NCBI RefSeq assembly: GCF_019393635.1
Contig: NC_057862.1
Span: 675,544,314 to 675,608,313 of the forward strand
Direction: 5' to 3'
Source: Dromiciops gliroides
Lineage: Eukaryota > Chordata > Mammalia > Microbiotheria > Microbiotheriidae
Length of the DNA stretch: 64,000 bases
Shown here: positions 48,111 to 60,249 of the stretch, in pieces
How positions within the stretch are numbered: the stretch's first letter is position 1
Layout of the letters: every line of letters begins with the position of its first letter
Translations under genes and position numbers: made by a program
The notes under the pieces: generated by a model
Told to the model about the DNA's origin: nothing
Database searches by the model: none
The model's input: only the letters and a program-made list of their open reading frames with translations

Positions 48111-48569
48111 ATTCTGTCTGTACTCAGGGCATTCCAACCTGGACACTGCCTTTCAAAGTATTTCCATATGTCTGGCAAGGATTTCTGAACAAAGTGATTA
48201 GACATGAAATGTGCATCTCTAGAATCTAATGGGTGGTAGGGAAGAAAAAAGTCATGTAGGATACAGCCTCCATTTCCTACCATAAGAGGGAGCAAAATAA
48301 TGGTTTGTGAGGTAGAAGAGTATGAGGATGGAATGATGAAAAGGCAGTCCTTGGGGCAGGGTGGTTCCCATGTTTTCCCATTGGCACATGACCAGCCCCA
48401 CAAATATGTGAAGTGAGACCCGGGCAGGATTTCTTAGGAAAGTGGAACAATTTTGGGTTTCCTCTACTTGTCAGTGCCTACTTCAGAGTAAGCATTGAAG
48501 AAAAACTTGTTGATTTCATTTCGCTTGACTTGGATGGACTTTGACATATGACAGCAAAGACAATGGTGA

Positions 48570-49351
48570 TGTTACAGGCCCAGAGCACCCCAGAAGTTCT
48601 CTGGGGGTACACCAAGGAACCTTCTCCTTGAGAAACTAAACCAAAGAACAGACACACCTAAAGATATAAGTGGAACCAGATCTGATTGAGCAAGCTTCAG
48701 GACCTCCACCCTTCATTCTAGTCTCCCTCAACCCTGGAGAGATAAGATTAGGTGTGGCTGTTGCCTTTGTGTCCTGAGGAGAGAGATGGCTTGAGAGATG
48801 TTCAGCTACCCCCAACTCCTCCAGCCACCACCAGTGGGAGATGTTCCTCCCTCACTAAGGGAACTTTCCACAGTCAGATAGTCAACCCATCAGTCCTCTA
48901 TAAAAGCACCTGTCTGCCTCCTGCTTGAGGAGATTGGTATCTCAGAGTCACCTTTGTGCCATGCCTTTTTCCCCATGAGAAGTCCAAGGATTTCTCTCAT
49001 GGTTTCCCTTCCCTTCTCTTGCCCCTAAATAAATGCCCATTATTCTAACTGCTTTTGTGTGCAAGAGGGTGTAATGTTTTGTTTGTTTGTTTGTTTGTTT
49101 GTTTTTTCCCTTTTGCAGGGCAATGGGGGTTAAGTGACTTGCCCAGGGTCACACAGCTAGTAAGTGTCAAGTGTCTGAGGCTGGATTTGAACTCAGGTAC
49201 TCCTGAATCCAGGACCAGTGCTTTATCTACTGCACCACTTAGCTACCCACTGTAATTTTTTAAAGAGGAATTTCTAAGAACCCTAAACCCCTACCCCTAC
49301 CCCAAACCCCTAGCCCCTTTCCCAAAACCCCATCCCATTTTCCCTATGACA
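48570..49351 (+). repeat. solo LTR containing a SINE
   Basis: tgttacaggcc to cctatgaca with 4-bp target duplication gtga at 48,566-48,569 and 49,352-49,355. TATAAAAG at 48,899-48,906, AATAAA at 49,028-49,033. A reverse SINE at 49,086-49,248 interrupts its end. Confidence 0.88.
49086..49248 (-). repeat. SINE inside solo LTR
   Basis: Complete reverse copy with a (gttt)n tail variant; gtgtaat / tgtaatttt flanks. Confidence 0.9.
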
Positions 49352-49951
49352 GTGACCTCAGAACTAGGTTGCAAAATGGGTCTAAGCAGGGAAATTTCAA
49401 TGCCCAAAGCTGTGCCTGCTGCCTCCCCCTGTGTTGTATACTAGACAGAGAGCTGGTTTGGGAACCAGGAAGACCTGAGTTCTTTGTGATACACTGGCTG
49501 CCTTTCTCTGGCCAAGTCCCTGGAGATAGACATGTACAAGTGTCTATGATTCTAAAATAAGAACCTCCCCAAATCCAGGGACTGTGTCTTCCCCACTGGC
49601 ATGTAAGCCCAAGGGTCTTGACCATAGCAATGCCTGTCCTCTGCCTCTCAGATCACCAGTCCTGTTTCCAGCCTGGTAACCACCATCAAAGGAAGTAAAG
49701 GAAAATAGACTCCTTGTAGAGAAGAGACTCACCATGCCAGCTTAGCTAAAACAAGGAAATTTTCACAGCTGCTCGGTTTTCTGGGCTTCCTTTTGAACTT
49801 GCTTCTGTTCTCCCCATTCCTTCCCTCCTTTCAGCTTCCTTTTCTGTGTTCACTATCCCCATTAGCAAGTAAGCTCCTTGGGGGCAGGGACTATCTCTTT
49901 CTGCTTCTAATAGTAGTCTCAGGGTTTAAAAGCACATTTCCCGGCCTATGG
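49352..49951. other. intergenic, old repeat words only
   Basis: MIR-like words at about 49,440-49,530 and an L2/MIR-end word (agtaagctccttgggggcag) at about 49,867. No gene. Confidence 0.4.
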
Positions 49952-50870
49952 TGTGAGAATCTGGGTGCAACCCCTCTGCTGAGAAAGACTTTCTGAGAAC
50001 CAGGACAACACCGCCTGAGGAGAAAGCATGTTACTTGGCTTGTCCTCAGGAAGTTATCACTATTCATAGAACAGTCTGTAAGTCATGAGTTTCCACTCAG
50101 GAAGACTGAGAATGCCTCTTTTTGGTTGCTGGGACAAGTTCTGAGTGGCAAAAGGAGGCCAGGGGAGATAGGCTTTTTCTTAAACTTTCTGAACTCCACA
50201 TGTTCACTTTAATGACCCTTAATATACTTTAATAAATGCTTAATGCTAAAAGCTTCTAATTAGATTTTTAGTCATAACAGTTAGATTTTAAACATAACAG
50301 TTTGGCGACAACCCAGGGACTCCAACCCTCAATCTTCGGATCTTCCAGTGGCTAAGAAACTCTCTTCCTTTGTGCCTGTCTTTTAATTGTCAAAGTAGTG
50401 CTAAGTACCAGCTGTTTTCCCTTTCAATTTTCAAATGGGTTTTTTAACTCCCTAATTACCCTGTTTCTGATTTCAATCTGTTTCAGCAGAAAAATGGGGG
50501 ATAAGATCATGTTAATTCTTTGTTTTTTTGGATTTTCCATTATTTTTGTTTTTATTAGAGCAAGCAATGTGCTCACGGAAGGGAATATAAATATCCCCCC
50601 CTCTTCCAAGCATGCCTTTTTGGAGAAACCTCCTTTTCCTGCACCTTTTTCAAATTCTAACACAGCTTTTCTCTCCACATTTCTCCAATCCTTACTCATG
50701 CTTTTCTTTTGCATGCCTGGAGGCAAGGACCCAACCTTCTCTAGAAGCCTTTATCCCCTAGCAGTGGGGGAAGGGGGATCCAAGTTTGAATCTGAGCCTG
50801 CTACACTGGCTAGAAGGCCAAATTGCCCTTGGTAAGCACTTTATAAATACTTGCAGACAAATTGGCTTCC
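49952..50870 (+). mobile_element. ERV 5' end: LTR plus leader and start of first ORF, fossil
   Basis: LTR 49,952-50,299 (tgtgagaat to cataaca, aataaatgctt near 50,230), then a PBS-like tttggcgacaaccc, then a leader. The open stretch at 50,398-50,835 resembles the one at 56,025-55,495 of the provirus at 52,823. No 3' LTR; the element ends near 50,870. Confidence 0.7.
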
Positions 50871-52554
50871 TCATTATTAAAAAAATGTTTCAGTGGCTCC
50901 TTGGAATGGGGGTAGGGGTGGACAGGGTAAAAATATTGCTACCCCAATCTTGCTGACACACAAAAATCCAAGAGAAAGGGGGAAAAAAAACCTTTTTAAT
51001 GAATAAGTGTGGTCAAGCAAAAAAAAAAAATGCCTACAGGGCTATATATCTGAAGAAGAATCTCTCTTTCCATCCCTTGTGTCCATTGCTTGTCAGGAGA
51101 TGTTTTTTTCCTTCTGCATTATTTCCCCTCAGCAGTTATGTATAATCCTTGAAAGGAGGAAAGGTCTCATTTTTTGTGTGTCTTTGAATTCTCAAAGGAG
51201 AGTGCCATGCCTTGGTCTGATTGGGACTTAAATATGTGTTGAACTGGCTCTAAGTTGTTGGCATGATGTCCAGGGAGAGATAGCAGAGTGTAATTGTAAA
51301 GAGGGAGACTAGAAACACAAGACAAAATTTGGTGGCAGAAGTATGGCTTCTGTAGTAACCTCAGTTGTGATGATGGATGCCACCTTTACCAGAGGCCAGA
51401 GGGCATTAGGTCAACCACAGGGGTGACATTCACCCAAAGCCATTCTTTTTTTCTTTTTATTTCAGCAACAAACATTCATTTTATTTTCCATTTACATGTA
51501 AGGGTAGTTTTCAACATTCATTTTCATAAGATTTAGAGTTCCAAATTTTTCTCCCTCTATCCCTCTCTTTCCTCCCCCCTCCACAAGATTGCAATCAGGT
51601 TATATATGTACAATCTACAAGTGTTGTTTTATCAGTTCTTTCTATAGGGGTACATAGTAAGCTTCCTCATTGGTTCCTTGGGATTGTCTTGGATCATTGC
51701 ACTGCTGAGAGTAGTTAAGTCATTCACAATTGCTCATTGAACAATACTGCTGTCACTACACACAATGTCCTCCCAGCTCTGCTTGCTTCACTATACATTG
51801 ATGTTCATTAGTCTTTTAAGGTTTTTCGGGGATCATCCTATTTGTCATTTCCTGTAGCACAAGACCATTCCACTACAATCATATAACTCAGCTTTTTCCA
51901 TCATTCCTCAATTGATGGACATTCCCTTGATTCTCAATTCTTAGCCTCCACCAAGAGTTACTATAAATATTTTTTTGTACAATTCTTCCCCCTTTTCTCT
52001 TTTTCATGATTACTATTGTTAACTGTTTCCCTTCCATCCTATTCCCTTCCCCATGATATTTATTCTATTATACATCTTCTTTCATCCTATCACTCTTCAA
52101 AAGGGATTTGCTTCTGTCTGTCCCCTCCCCCACTCTGCCCTTCCTTCTTTTGCCCCTCTCTCTTTATCCCATTCTCCTCCTATTTTCTTGTAGGGTTAGA
52201 GAGATTACTCCACCCAATTTAGTGTGTACATGATTCCCTCTTTGAGCCAATTCTAATGAGATTGAGGTCTTTGAGCCAATTTTGATGAGTGTTAGGCTCA
52301 TTTACTGCCCAGATTAAATAGATTACTCCACCCAATCAGGTTAGTCCCTCCTTGAGGCAGCTCTGATCAGTTTAAGGTCTTTGAGCCTTTTCTGATGAGT
52401 GTAAAATTCATTTACTGCTCTGCTGATCCTCTCCCTTCTCTTCCCCTACTCCATAAGCCTTTTCCTGTTACTTTCATGTAGGATTTCACTTCTGCCCTTC
52501 CCCCTCCTCCAGTGAATTCCCTTCACCCCTGAATTTAACCCTAAAGATGTTATC

Positions 52555-52680
52555 ATCTAGCTAAGTGACACAGTGGACAAATCATTACCCCTGGACCCAG
52601 GGGGATCCCAGCCAAAACCCGGCCTCAGACACAAGGCAGTTGCCCACTGTATGACCCCAGGTATGTCCCCCAGCTCCAAT
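52555..52680 (+). repeat. diverged SINE-like fragment
   Basis: ctaagtgacacagtggacaa and ggcctcagacacaaggcag are decayed SINE words, lying just after the ORF1 end of the HAL1-like element. Confidence 0.5.
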
Positions 52681-52822
52681 TTTTTATGGTTCTCTAGGGT
52701 CTTGTATTTGAAAGTCAAATTTGCCATTCAGTTCAGGTCTTTTCATCACAAATATCTGAAAGTCTTCTTTTTCATTAAAGTCCCATTTTTTTCCACTGAA
52801 AGATAATGCTGAGTTTTGCTGG

Positions 52823-53194
52823 TGTTAAGGGCTAAAATTCTAGCTAAACTGTCTAAAATATCTAATGAGTGGTCGCCAATAAATTATAAGCTTTAGCAAG
52901 AGTTAGACTTTTAAGCATTTATTAAGGAGAATAAGAATTTGGTAAAGAGAGAGAGAAAGGCCTAGATTCCTATCTATTAAAGGGAGAGCACATTTCTAGC
53001 TCCGCTCTCCACCAGAGTCCAAAGGAAAGAGAGCGAGAGTGAGAGCCAGTCTCTTCCTTCCTCCTCCCACTAGTCCGCGTCACTTCCTGATGCCAAAGAA
53101 AAGACTCCTGGTCTTGCCCTCAAAGACCTTCGCTTCATGGGCAGAACTCTTCTACAGTAAGTCTCCAGCAGGTGGCGTTATTCCAATCATTACA
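52823..53194 (-). repeat. 3' LTR of provirus C
   Basis: tgttaagggct to cattaca; reversed AATAAA in the aagcatttattaagg block. Confidence 0.88.
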
Positions 53195-56159
53195 GTCCCC
53201 CGTTGTTCCTCAAGAAACAAAATGTTTCCTTGACAGAACAGTAAAAAGAATATAATAACTATTGCTAACTAATAATATGTGAACAACAATATAGAAAAGG
53301 AAGAGAGGAAAGTTTTGTCCAGAGGGGCGATTTTTTGTCCTCATGAACCGATGCTTTGACATTGGTCTTGCAAAGGGAGGGCCTCTGCAGAGAGTACATA
53401 TTACAGATGGTGTATATTATAACCGAAAAAGAAAAGAGAAAAAAAACAAAACAAAACTGTTCATTTAAAGTCTCTGAAAGTCTTTTCTCAGATGTCCTCT
53501 AGGTGTAATTGTAGAATGGAAGTCTTTTCAGGGGTTGATGTGTGGATGCTGGTAAATCAGCCAGGAAAATTTCCTACAAAATTGAGCTTAACACAACTTT
53601 AAAATAGCTTTATCAATAATCAAATCAAACAATGAAAGTTCTCAAAAACATGTCTAAGGGAATTCAGAATCTTAGTTGTTACACATGAAACATATAACAA
53701 AACAAAAATTGAACCATTCTTTAAAATTATATTATTATTATAGTCCCCCTTTATGGAGGGTAATTGAGAAGACAATTGCTGTGATATTAATTTTTAAAAA
53801 TAATTTTTATCTTTGTTTCATCACTTTTTGCATCATCTGCCTAATTATCCTCATGCCATTATGAGAAATTAGAAAATCTAATATAATTGGTAACAGGTGT
53901 CAAGGCCAAATTCAACACTATATTTATCATGACACCTGAGATAATTATGGGGGTTACCATAAAAGAACAGAGAAATGATGGGATATGAGCATTCCCACAC
54001 TTGAGCAATATGTACTGCCCATACAGTATGCCAGGCTTAAAATAGATGGATGGAATATATGTCCATGCCACAGAACATATTGGAGGAAACTGAGTCAGAC
54101 TTAATCAGATGCATGGGATTGAGATGTCCATGGCATCAGGCATATAGGAGGGAGCATAGAAGCCAGGTGTAGAAGTGAGATGGGTGGGATGAATACTTCC
54201 AGCCATCTGTACAATATTGTGGGGAAAAAGAGAATAAAATATTAAACCAAGAGAATCCAACCTCAACATTTGTCAAAAGCCGTTCCCTCGGCCATACCTT
54301 GACTTCATGCATGTCTCCCCTCATGTGACAGTTCAGTGTCTGCTCTTGCATGTATTCCTCTTGTGATTGGATGGCATCTTGGCCAACTGGCATCTGATAA
54401 CTCAGAATAAAGACAATTAATACCTTAAATGATAAGTTCCCATAATCCAAGTCTCATATGGATTTAAAAATTGAGGATAATAAATGATCACAAAAAATGT
54501 GAATACATTTTGACTCAGAATATAAAATTATGCAACAATTTCAAATAATACCTTTTTTTTTACTTAGTATACAATTACTTTTGTGAAAAATCAGAACATA
54601 TTTAAATACAAGTTAAAGCACAACACAATCCCAAAGAAAACTTTTTTTGAAAAAAGAAAACTTTTACAAACATTCCCCTCTTTTTTTTTTTTGGAATATG
54701 CTTATCAAAAATAATACTTCTAGAATCAATTTACACTTGCCATGGCAAACAATTTGCCAGGGAAATGCTTTAAAGAGTTTGATCAAATAATCAGTTGAGG
54801 AAAAAAAATAACAAAAACAAACAACTCAGAATATGGGAGCACAATACTCCTAGAATTAACATTGTATTATGAAATCAAAACCATCTTGCAATTTTTCAAA
54901 ATTAGATAAACGGATAGAAGAAAATACACATGGAACAATAAAAGACAATGAAATTCAAACTAAATCTAAATGAATGTGAACTTAATATTAATAAGAGTAT
55001 TATAAAATATAAACTTGATCACATGACTATAAAAAGCTTTTACAAATATTCTCCTTGTTTTAAAAACTAAGTATAAGACACAATCTCAAAAGCATGAAAA
55101 TCTCTATGAAAATAAACCCATTACCATTAATTTCAAAATGTAGATCTAATAGCATAGAAATCCTATGTAACCTCTGAACTGATACAATTACTCTGAGTGA
55201 ATTCAGAACACTTTTGATTCCGATATCTAAAATCCCCAATACTCATATCAATACCTTGCTGCTTACTTCTACATTTCTGTACAATATATACCCTTCCATG
55301 CCAAAAGAAGCAGAGTCTTGAACTATGTTGATGATTGTCATTCTTATTCAGCTTAAGTTTTTCTTCTTTAACCCCTCTATATTGTCTGTCAGTCTTTTCA
55401 CCATACAAATGCTTTATAAGATTACTAATTAAAGACAAAAGCAGGTTAGCAAAATTATGAACAAATCGAGCATATCTGGAATTTAAAGGGTTTTCTAAGG
55501 TTGTCTCAGAAGCACAGCCAGGCTGGGGAAGGGCTGAGCCTGAAGAGAAAGTTGCACATGTGCATTAGATCTCTGGACTTCCCAGGCTGGGGAAACAATG
55601 GGCTTGGCCATGGGAGGAGTAGAGGGTGGGGTCTGGAGAGGAGGGGAGGGACCAGAGCAATTTGAATCAGACTTGATTTTGAACTCAGGCCTGGATTCCT
55701 CTTCCCCCACTTTGCCTCCAGGTGCTAGGGGATTAAAAGCTTCTAGAGGGTGGGTCATTGCCTCTAGGCATGCAAAATTAAAGCAACAATTAGTGTTAGA
55801 ACTGGGAAAAACTGTAGGAATCTCTTCAGGTTTCTCTGAAAAAGCATGGTTGGGAGAGGGGGAGATATTTCCTTGTGTGAGTAAGTTGCTGGCTCTTTTA
55901 ACAAAAATAAAAAGAAAAATAGAAAATCCAGAAAAACAAAGCATTAACATGATCTTATCTCCCATTTGTCTGGTTAAACAGACTAAAATAAAAAATAGGG
56001 TAATTAGGGAGTTTAAAAGGTCCATTTGAAAAAATTTAAAGGGAAAATCACAGCCAGTGCACCAGTACTTAGCAGTTAAAGGGAGAGGGTAGGGGAAATT
56101 TCTTACCCAACCAGAAGATCAGAAGTAAGGTTCAGCTTTCCTCTTCGTGGTCAGCCATC

Positions 56160-56516
56160 TGTTAAGGGTTAAAATTCTAGCTAAACTGTCTAAAATATCT
56201 AATGAGTGGTCACCAATAAATCATAAGCTTTAGCAAGAGTTAGACTTTTAAGCATTTATTAAGGAGAATAAGAATTTGGCAAAGAGAGAGAGAAAGGCCT
56301 AGATTCCTATCTATTAAAGGGAGAGCACATTTCTAGCTCCGTTCTCCACCAGAGTCCAAAGGAAAGAGAGCGAGAGTGAGCGCCAGTCTCTTCCTTCCTC
56401 CTCCCACTAGTCCGCCAAAGAAAAGACTCCTGGTCTTGCCCTCAAAGACCTTCCCTTCATGGGCAGAACTCTTCTACAGTAAGTATCCAGCAGGTGGTGT
56501 CATTCCAATCGTTACA
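56160..56516 (-). repeat. 5' LTR of provirus C
   Basis: tgttaagggtt to cgttaca; pairs with 52,823-53,194. Confidence 0.88.
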
Positions 56517-58017
56517 CTGGGTAGGTGATTCTTGGTTGTAATCCCATTTCCTTTGCCCTTTGGAATATCATATTCCTTGCCCTCTGGTCCTTTAATGTAG
56601 AAGCTGCTAGATCTTGTGCTATCCTGACTGGGGCTCCACAGTAGTTGAATTCTTTCTTTTTGGCAGCTTGCAATATTTTCTCCTTGCCCTGAGAGCTCTG
56701 GAATTTGGCTATAATATTCCTAGGTGTTTTCCTTTTGGGATTTCTTTCTGGAGGTGATTGGTGGATTCTTTCAATTTCTATTTTAGCTTCTTCTTCTAGA
56801 ATTTCAGGGCAATTTCCCTGAGAATATCTTGGAAGATGATGTCTAAGCTCTTTCCTTGATCATGGTTTTCAGGTAGACTAATAATTTTCAAATGATCTCT
56901 CCTGGACCTATTTTCCAGGTCAGCAGTTTTTCCCAGAAGATATTTCACATTGCCCTCTATTTTTTTATTCATTTGGATTTGCTTTATTGTGACTTGGTTT
57001 CTTATAAAGTCACTGGCTTCCATTTGTTCAATCCTAATTCTTAGGCAATTATTTTCATCAGAGAGCTTTTGTACCTCCTTTTCCATTTGGCCAATTTGAC
57101 TTTTCAAGCTGTTGACTTTTTTCTCATGTCTTTCCTGCATCACCCTCATTTCTCTTTCCATTTTTTCCTCTACCTCTCTAACTTTATCTTCAAAGTCCTT
57201 TTTGAGCACCTCTATGGCCTGAGACCAATTCGTATTTTTCTTGGAAGCTTTAGATATAGGGGCCCTGATGTTGACAACTTCCTCTGAGGGTGCCCCCTCG
57301 GTCTTCCTTGTTACTGAAGAAACTTTCTATGGTCCTCACCTTTCTCTGTCAGCTCATCTTGCCTTTCTTTAACTAGACTTTTTGCTCCTTAAAGTGGGGC
57401 ACTGTTTCCAGGCTGCAGTATCCCAAGCTTAAGAAGTCCCAGGTGGTATGATTTAAGGAGAATCAGGTTCTTCCCTTGACCGGCCTGTTCTCTGGTCCTT
57501 AGATGACCCCAGACCAACTTGCCAATCAACAAGCTTTGTGTGTTGTGGTTGTTAGCTCTGAGAAGCCTGTGCCCCTCCCCCACCTGGGCCACTATTACTG
57601 AAGCCTACCTCCTTGTTCTCAGCAGGGGTGTAAAATCCAAGTTCTGCCTTAGCAGCAGCATAAACCCTTATAGTCTCCCCCCTGCCCAGGGCTCAGCCCA
57701 CTCACCAGACTGTGAGCTTAGTTCCAGACAATACTGGTGCTTCAGCTGATGAAGAGGCTCTGGGGGGTCTTCTTCTCTGGAGAGGCCTTCCTGGGACTGG
57801 ATCTGTGTCAGGGTGACTGTAGGGTTGGGCTGCACTCCTGCCTCAGCACAGCAGCTCCCTCCTTCTGACCTTCCAAGCCATTCTTGGTTAGAAGATGATT
57901 TCAGCACATTCTTCTGTGAGTTTTGCTGCCCAAAGCCATTCTTAAAACATTGCTCTTACTCTCAGTTCTGCTCGTTTTGCTCTTCATTATTTCATTGAAT
58001 TCATTCCATGTTTTTCT

Positions 58018-58632
58018 AAAATCATTGAGTTTTTTCTGTTACATGTAAAGATAGTTCTCAACTTTTGTTTATACAAGCTTTCCAATTTCAGATTTTTCTC
58101 CCTCCCTCCCCTCCCTCCCCCCCTCCCCTAGACAGCAGGTAATCCGATATAGAGTTTATATATATATATATATAAAATAACATTAAACATATTTCTGCAT
58201 TAGTCATGTTATAAGAAAAAAATCAGAGCACTGACGAAAAACCTCAAAATAGAAAAACAACAGCACCAAAAACAAAAGAAATAGTATGGTTCATTCAGCA
58301 GTTATACTCCACAGTTCTTTTTCTTTTTTTCCTGGATTTGGAGATCCTCCTTCATCATGAGTTCCCTGGAACCCTTCTGTATCATTGCACTGGTGAGAAG
58401 AATATAGTCCATCACAGTAGGTCAACACACAATGTTGATGATACTGTGTACAATGTTCTTCTGGTTCTGCTCATCTCACTCATCATCAGTCCATGCAAGA
58501 CCCTCCAGGTTTCTCTGAACTCCTCCTGTTCATCATTTCTTACAGTACAATGGTATTCCATTACATTCATATACCACAGCTTGTCTAGCTATTCCCCAAT
58601 TGCTCATGGATAGGCAGAGCTAATATAGTAAA
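58018..58632 (-). mobile_element. L1 3' end with 5' inversion
   Basis: 58,018-58,595 is a reverse L1 tail (acatgtaaagatagttctca, C-rich tract, (TA)n near 58,160, LYHCTGEKNIVHHS antisense words). 58,596-58,632 (ttgctcatggataggcagag) is L1 ORF2 in the opposite sense, matching 17,083-17,118. This is the twin-priming signature. It lies at the inner end of the right arm. Confidence 0.83.
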
Positions 58633-60249
58633 AAAAGTGTTCTCTCTTGACTAATATTTGGTAAGCTTTAATAAATGCTTAATGCCCCAAATTGGTGCTA
58701 ATACTTCTATTATATATTAGAAACACCAACTTATTTTCCCTAAACTTGGGAAAGAAATAAGGCAACCACATATAATTTTAAGTTTCACAGGCCACTGTTC
58801 CCTGACCTACATATCTCTATCCTAATATCAGATGGAGGTAGAGCTCTAGGTCTGAGGTCAATCAACCACTGCCAGGTCTCTTCCCATCTGGGATCCCAAG
58901 CCCCTTCTGCCTCCTGGGTCTCTGCAGGAGGATGGGGGAGGGGCATGAGAGCCAAAGGAAAGAATTAGAGAGGATGGCAAGTCCCCTTCCTGTTCAGACC
59001 AAGTTCACTTCCAAGCCTCACCCACTCTGCTGCCCTCCCATTCTGTTTAGAGTCTGTCCTTGGAGGGCAGGGCCTTTGTAAGTGCTCAGAGACTTCAAGC
59101 TCTGTAATTTCTGGGTTGACCTGTGTCCATCCTAGGAAGAAAAGACAAGGACAATGTCTCCCTCACTCTGAGATCCTTTTCTCTCCCCAGGTCAGCTTGA
59201 AGATGACCAAAGCCTATTCCAAGGAGAGAGCCTGGAGCCAGAGAGAATGGCCCTTGAGACCCAGAGATCCTCATCCCAAGTGAGTTCAGCCCATCCACAG
59301 ACCTGACCAGCATCAGCAAAGGTGGAATCCAACAGAGCCAAGAAACTCTATCCTGTGAAACACAGATTGTCCTCTGCAGTGTTGTCAGCAGAGGAGATAA
59401 TGTCTGCCTGGATCTACTCATTTCCTTCTGCCTCAGACCATCCCAGTCTTGCCTTGTCTCTCTCTTTTGTTATTCTTAGGTCAAATCAATGAGCATTTAG
59501 ACTGTGGCTCCTGTGTCAACTACTGGGTGGAAAGGAAGGTTTAAACAATAACACACCCTGCCCTCAAGAGGCTCACTGTCTAGTTGGGAGATAAAATGGC
59601 AGCAGCTGGGTGCATACAAGGTGTCTCTGAGGCTCTAGCAGTGTCAGGGACCAGGAAAAGCTTGTTTTCAGGAAAGGTTTTTGCTGAGATGGGAAGGAAG
59701 CCAGTGTTGGGGGTGGGGGGAGGGTTGTGACTTGGATCTGTGGACTAGCTCACCCAAAGAATTGCTGGTTCATCATGGATCTTGTGTTACAATAGAAAAT
59801 CATTCATTTCTTTTCACCTAAGTCCAGTTTTGTCCATCTTTTTGAGGATACATCCAAGGGGGGAGGGACACAGGGAATGCTTTCTCCTTGTTCCTTGTCA
59901 TGGGGGTTGGGCTAGACCTCAGGGAATGGTGACCACACCTTTCTCCAAGTGGGTGCCAACAAAATCCTGAGAGTTTCTCAAGTCAGAAAGTCATCTGACT
60001 GTAGAGAAAAGAGAATCCAGAAGAAGCCTGGCTATGCAGACCTCAGACAGTGGGAGCTGCTTACCAAGAATGAGGCTCCTAAGAGGAGAAAAGACAGTAT
60101 ACACCCCAGTTGGGGAATCCAAGAGCCAAATCTGCAACCCTCCTTTTTACCCTGTCTGATGACTTTTCCTGAGTTTTGGCACCATTAGTGTTGGGACTTG
60201 TGACCTAGATTGGGGGAGAGGGTAGTTCACCCAAAGAATTGGATACTCA

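Larger units (their letters stand above)
47100..48240 (-). mobile_element. ERV family A gag fragment, fossil, with nested insertions
   Basis: 47,110-47,264 and 48,111-48,235 match 6,090-6,340 of ERV A on the same strand (the end of gag). Between them lies a SINE that itself contains an LTR. Confidence 0.75.
52823..56516 (-). mobile_element. short two-LTR provirus ('C') in HAL1 ORF1, fossil
   Basis: LTRs 52,823-53,194 and 56,160-56,516 are nearly identical (a handful of substitutions plus one short indel), so the insertion is fairly young. 4-bp target duplication ctgg at 52,819-52,822 and 56,517-56,520. Minus orientation: PBS-like tggctgaccacgaag beside the 56,160 LTR and a purine tract (gaacaacgggggac) beside the other. 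The interior is only about 3 kb, with an open leader-proximal region (56,025-55,495) and no recognisable RT. The ends look whole; the coding content is broken or lost. Confidence 0.85.
51448..57928 (-). mobile_element. HAL1-like half-L1, full-length ends, interrupted by a provirus
   Basis: Perfect 15-bp target duplication cccaaagccattctt at 51,433-51,447 and 57,929-57,943. On the minus strand: 5'UTR about 57,928-57,350, then L1 ORF1-type protein. This has a coiled coil about 57,209-57,000, DLENRSRRDHLKIISLPE near 56,890, and a C-terminal domain running 56,796 to about 52,690 around a provirus (52,823-56,516). Then comes about 1.2 kb of 3'UTR ending in poly(A). No ORF2 is present; without the provirus it is about 2.8 kb. 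HAL1 elements (ORF1-only L1 derivatives) are known in opossum. An internally deleted L1 is the alternative. Confidence 0.72.
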
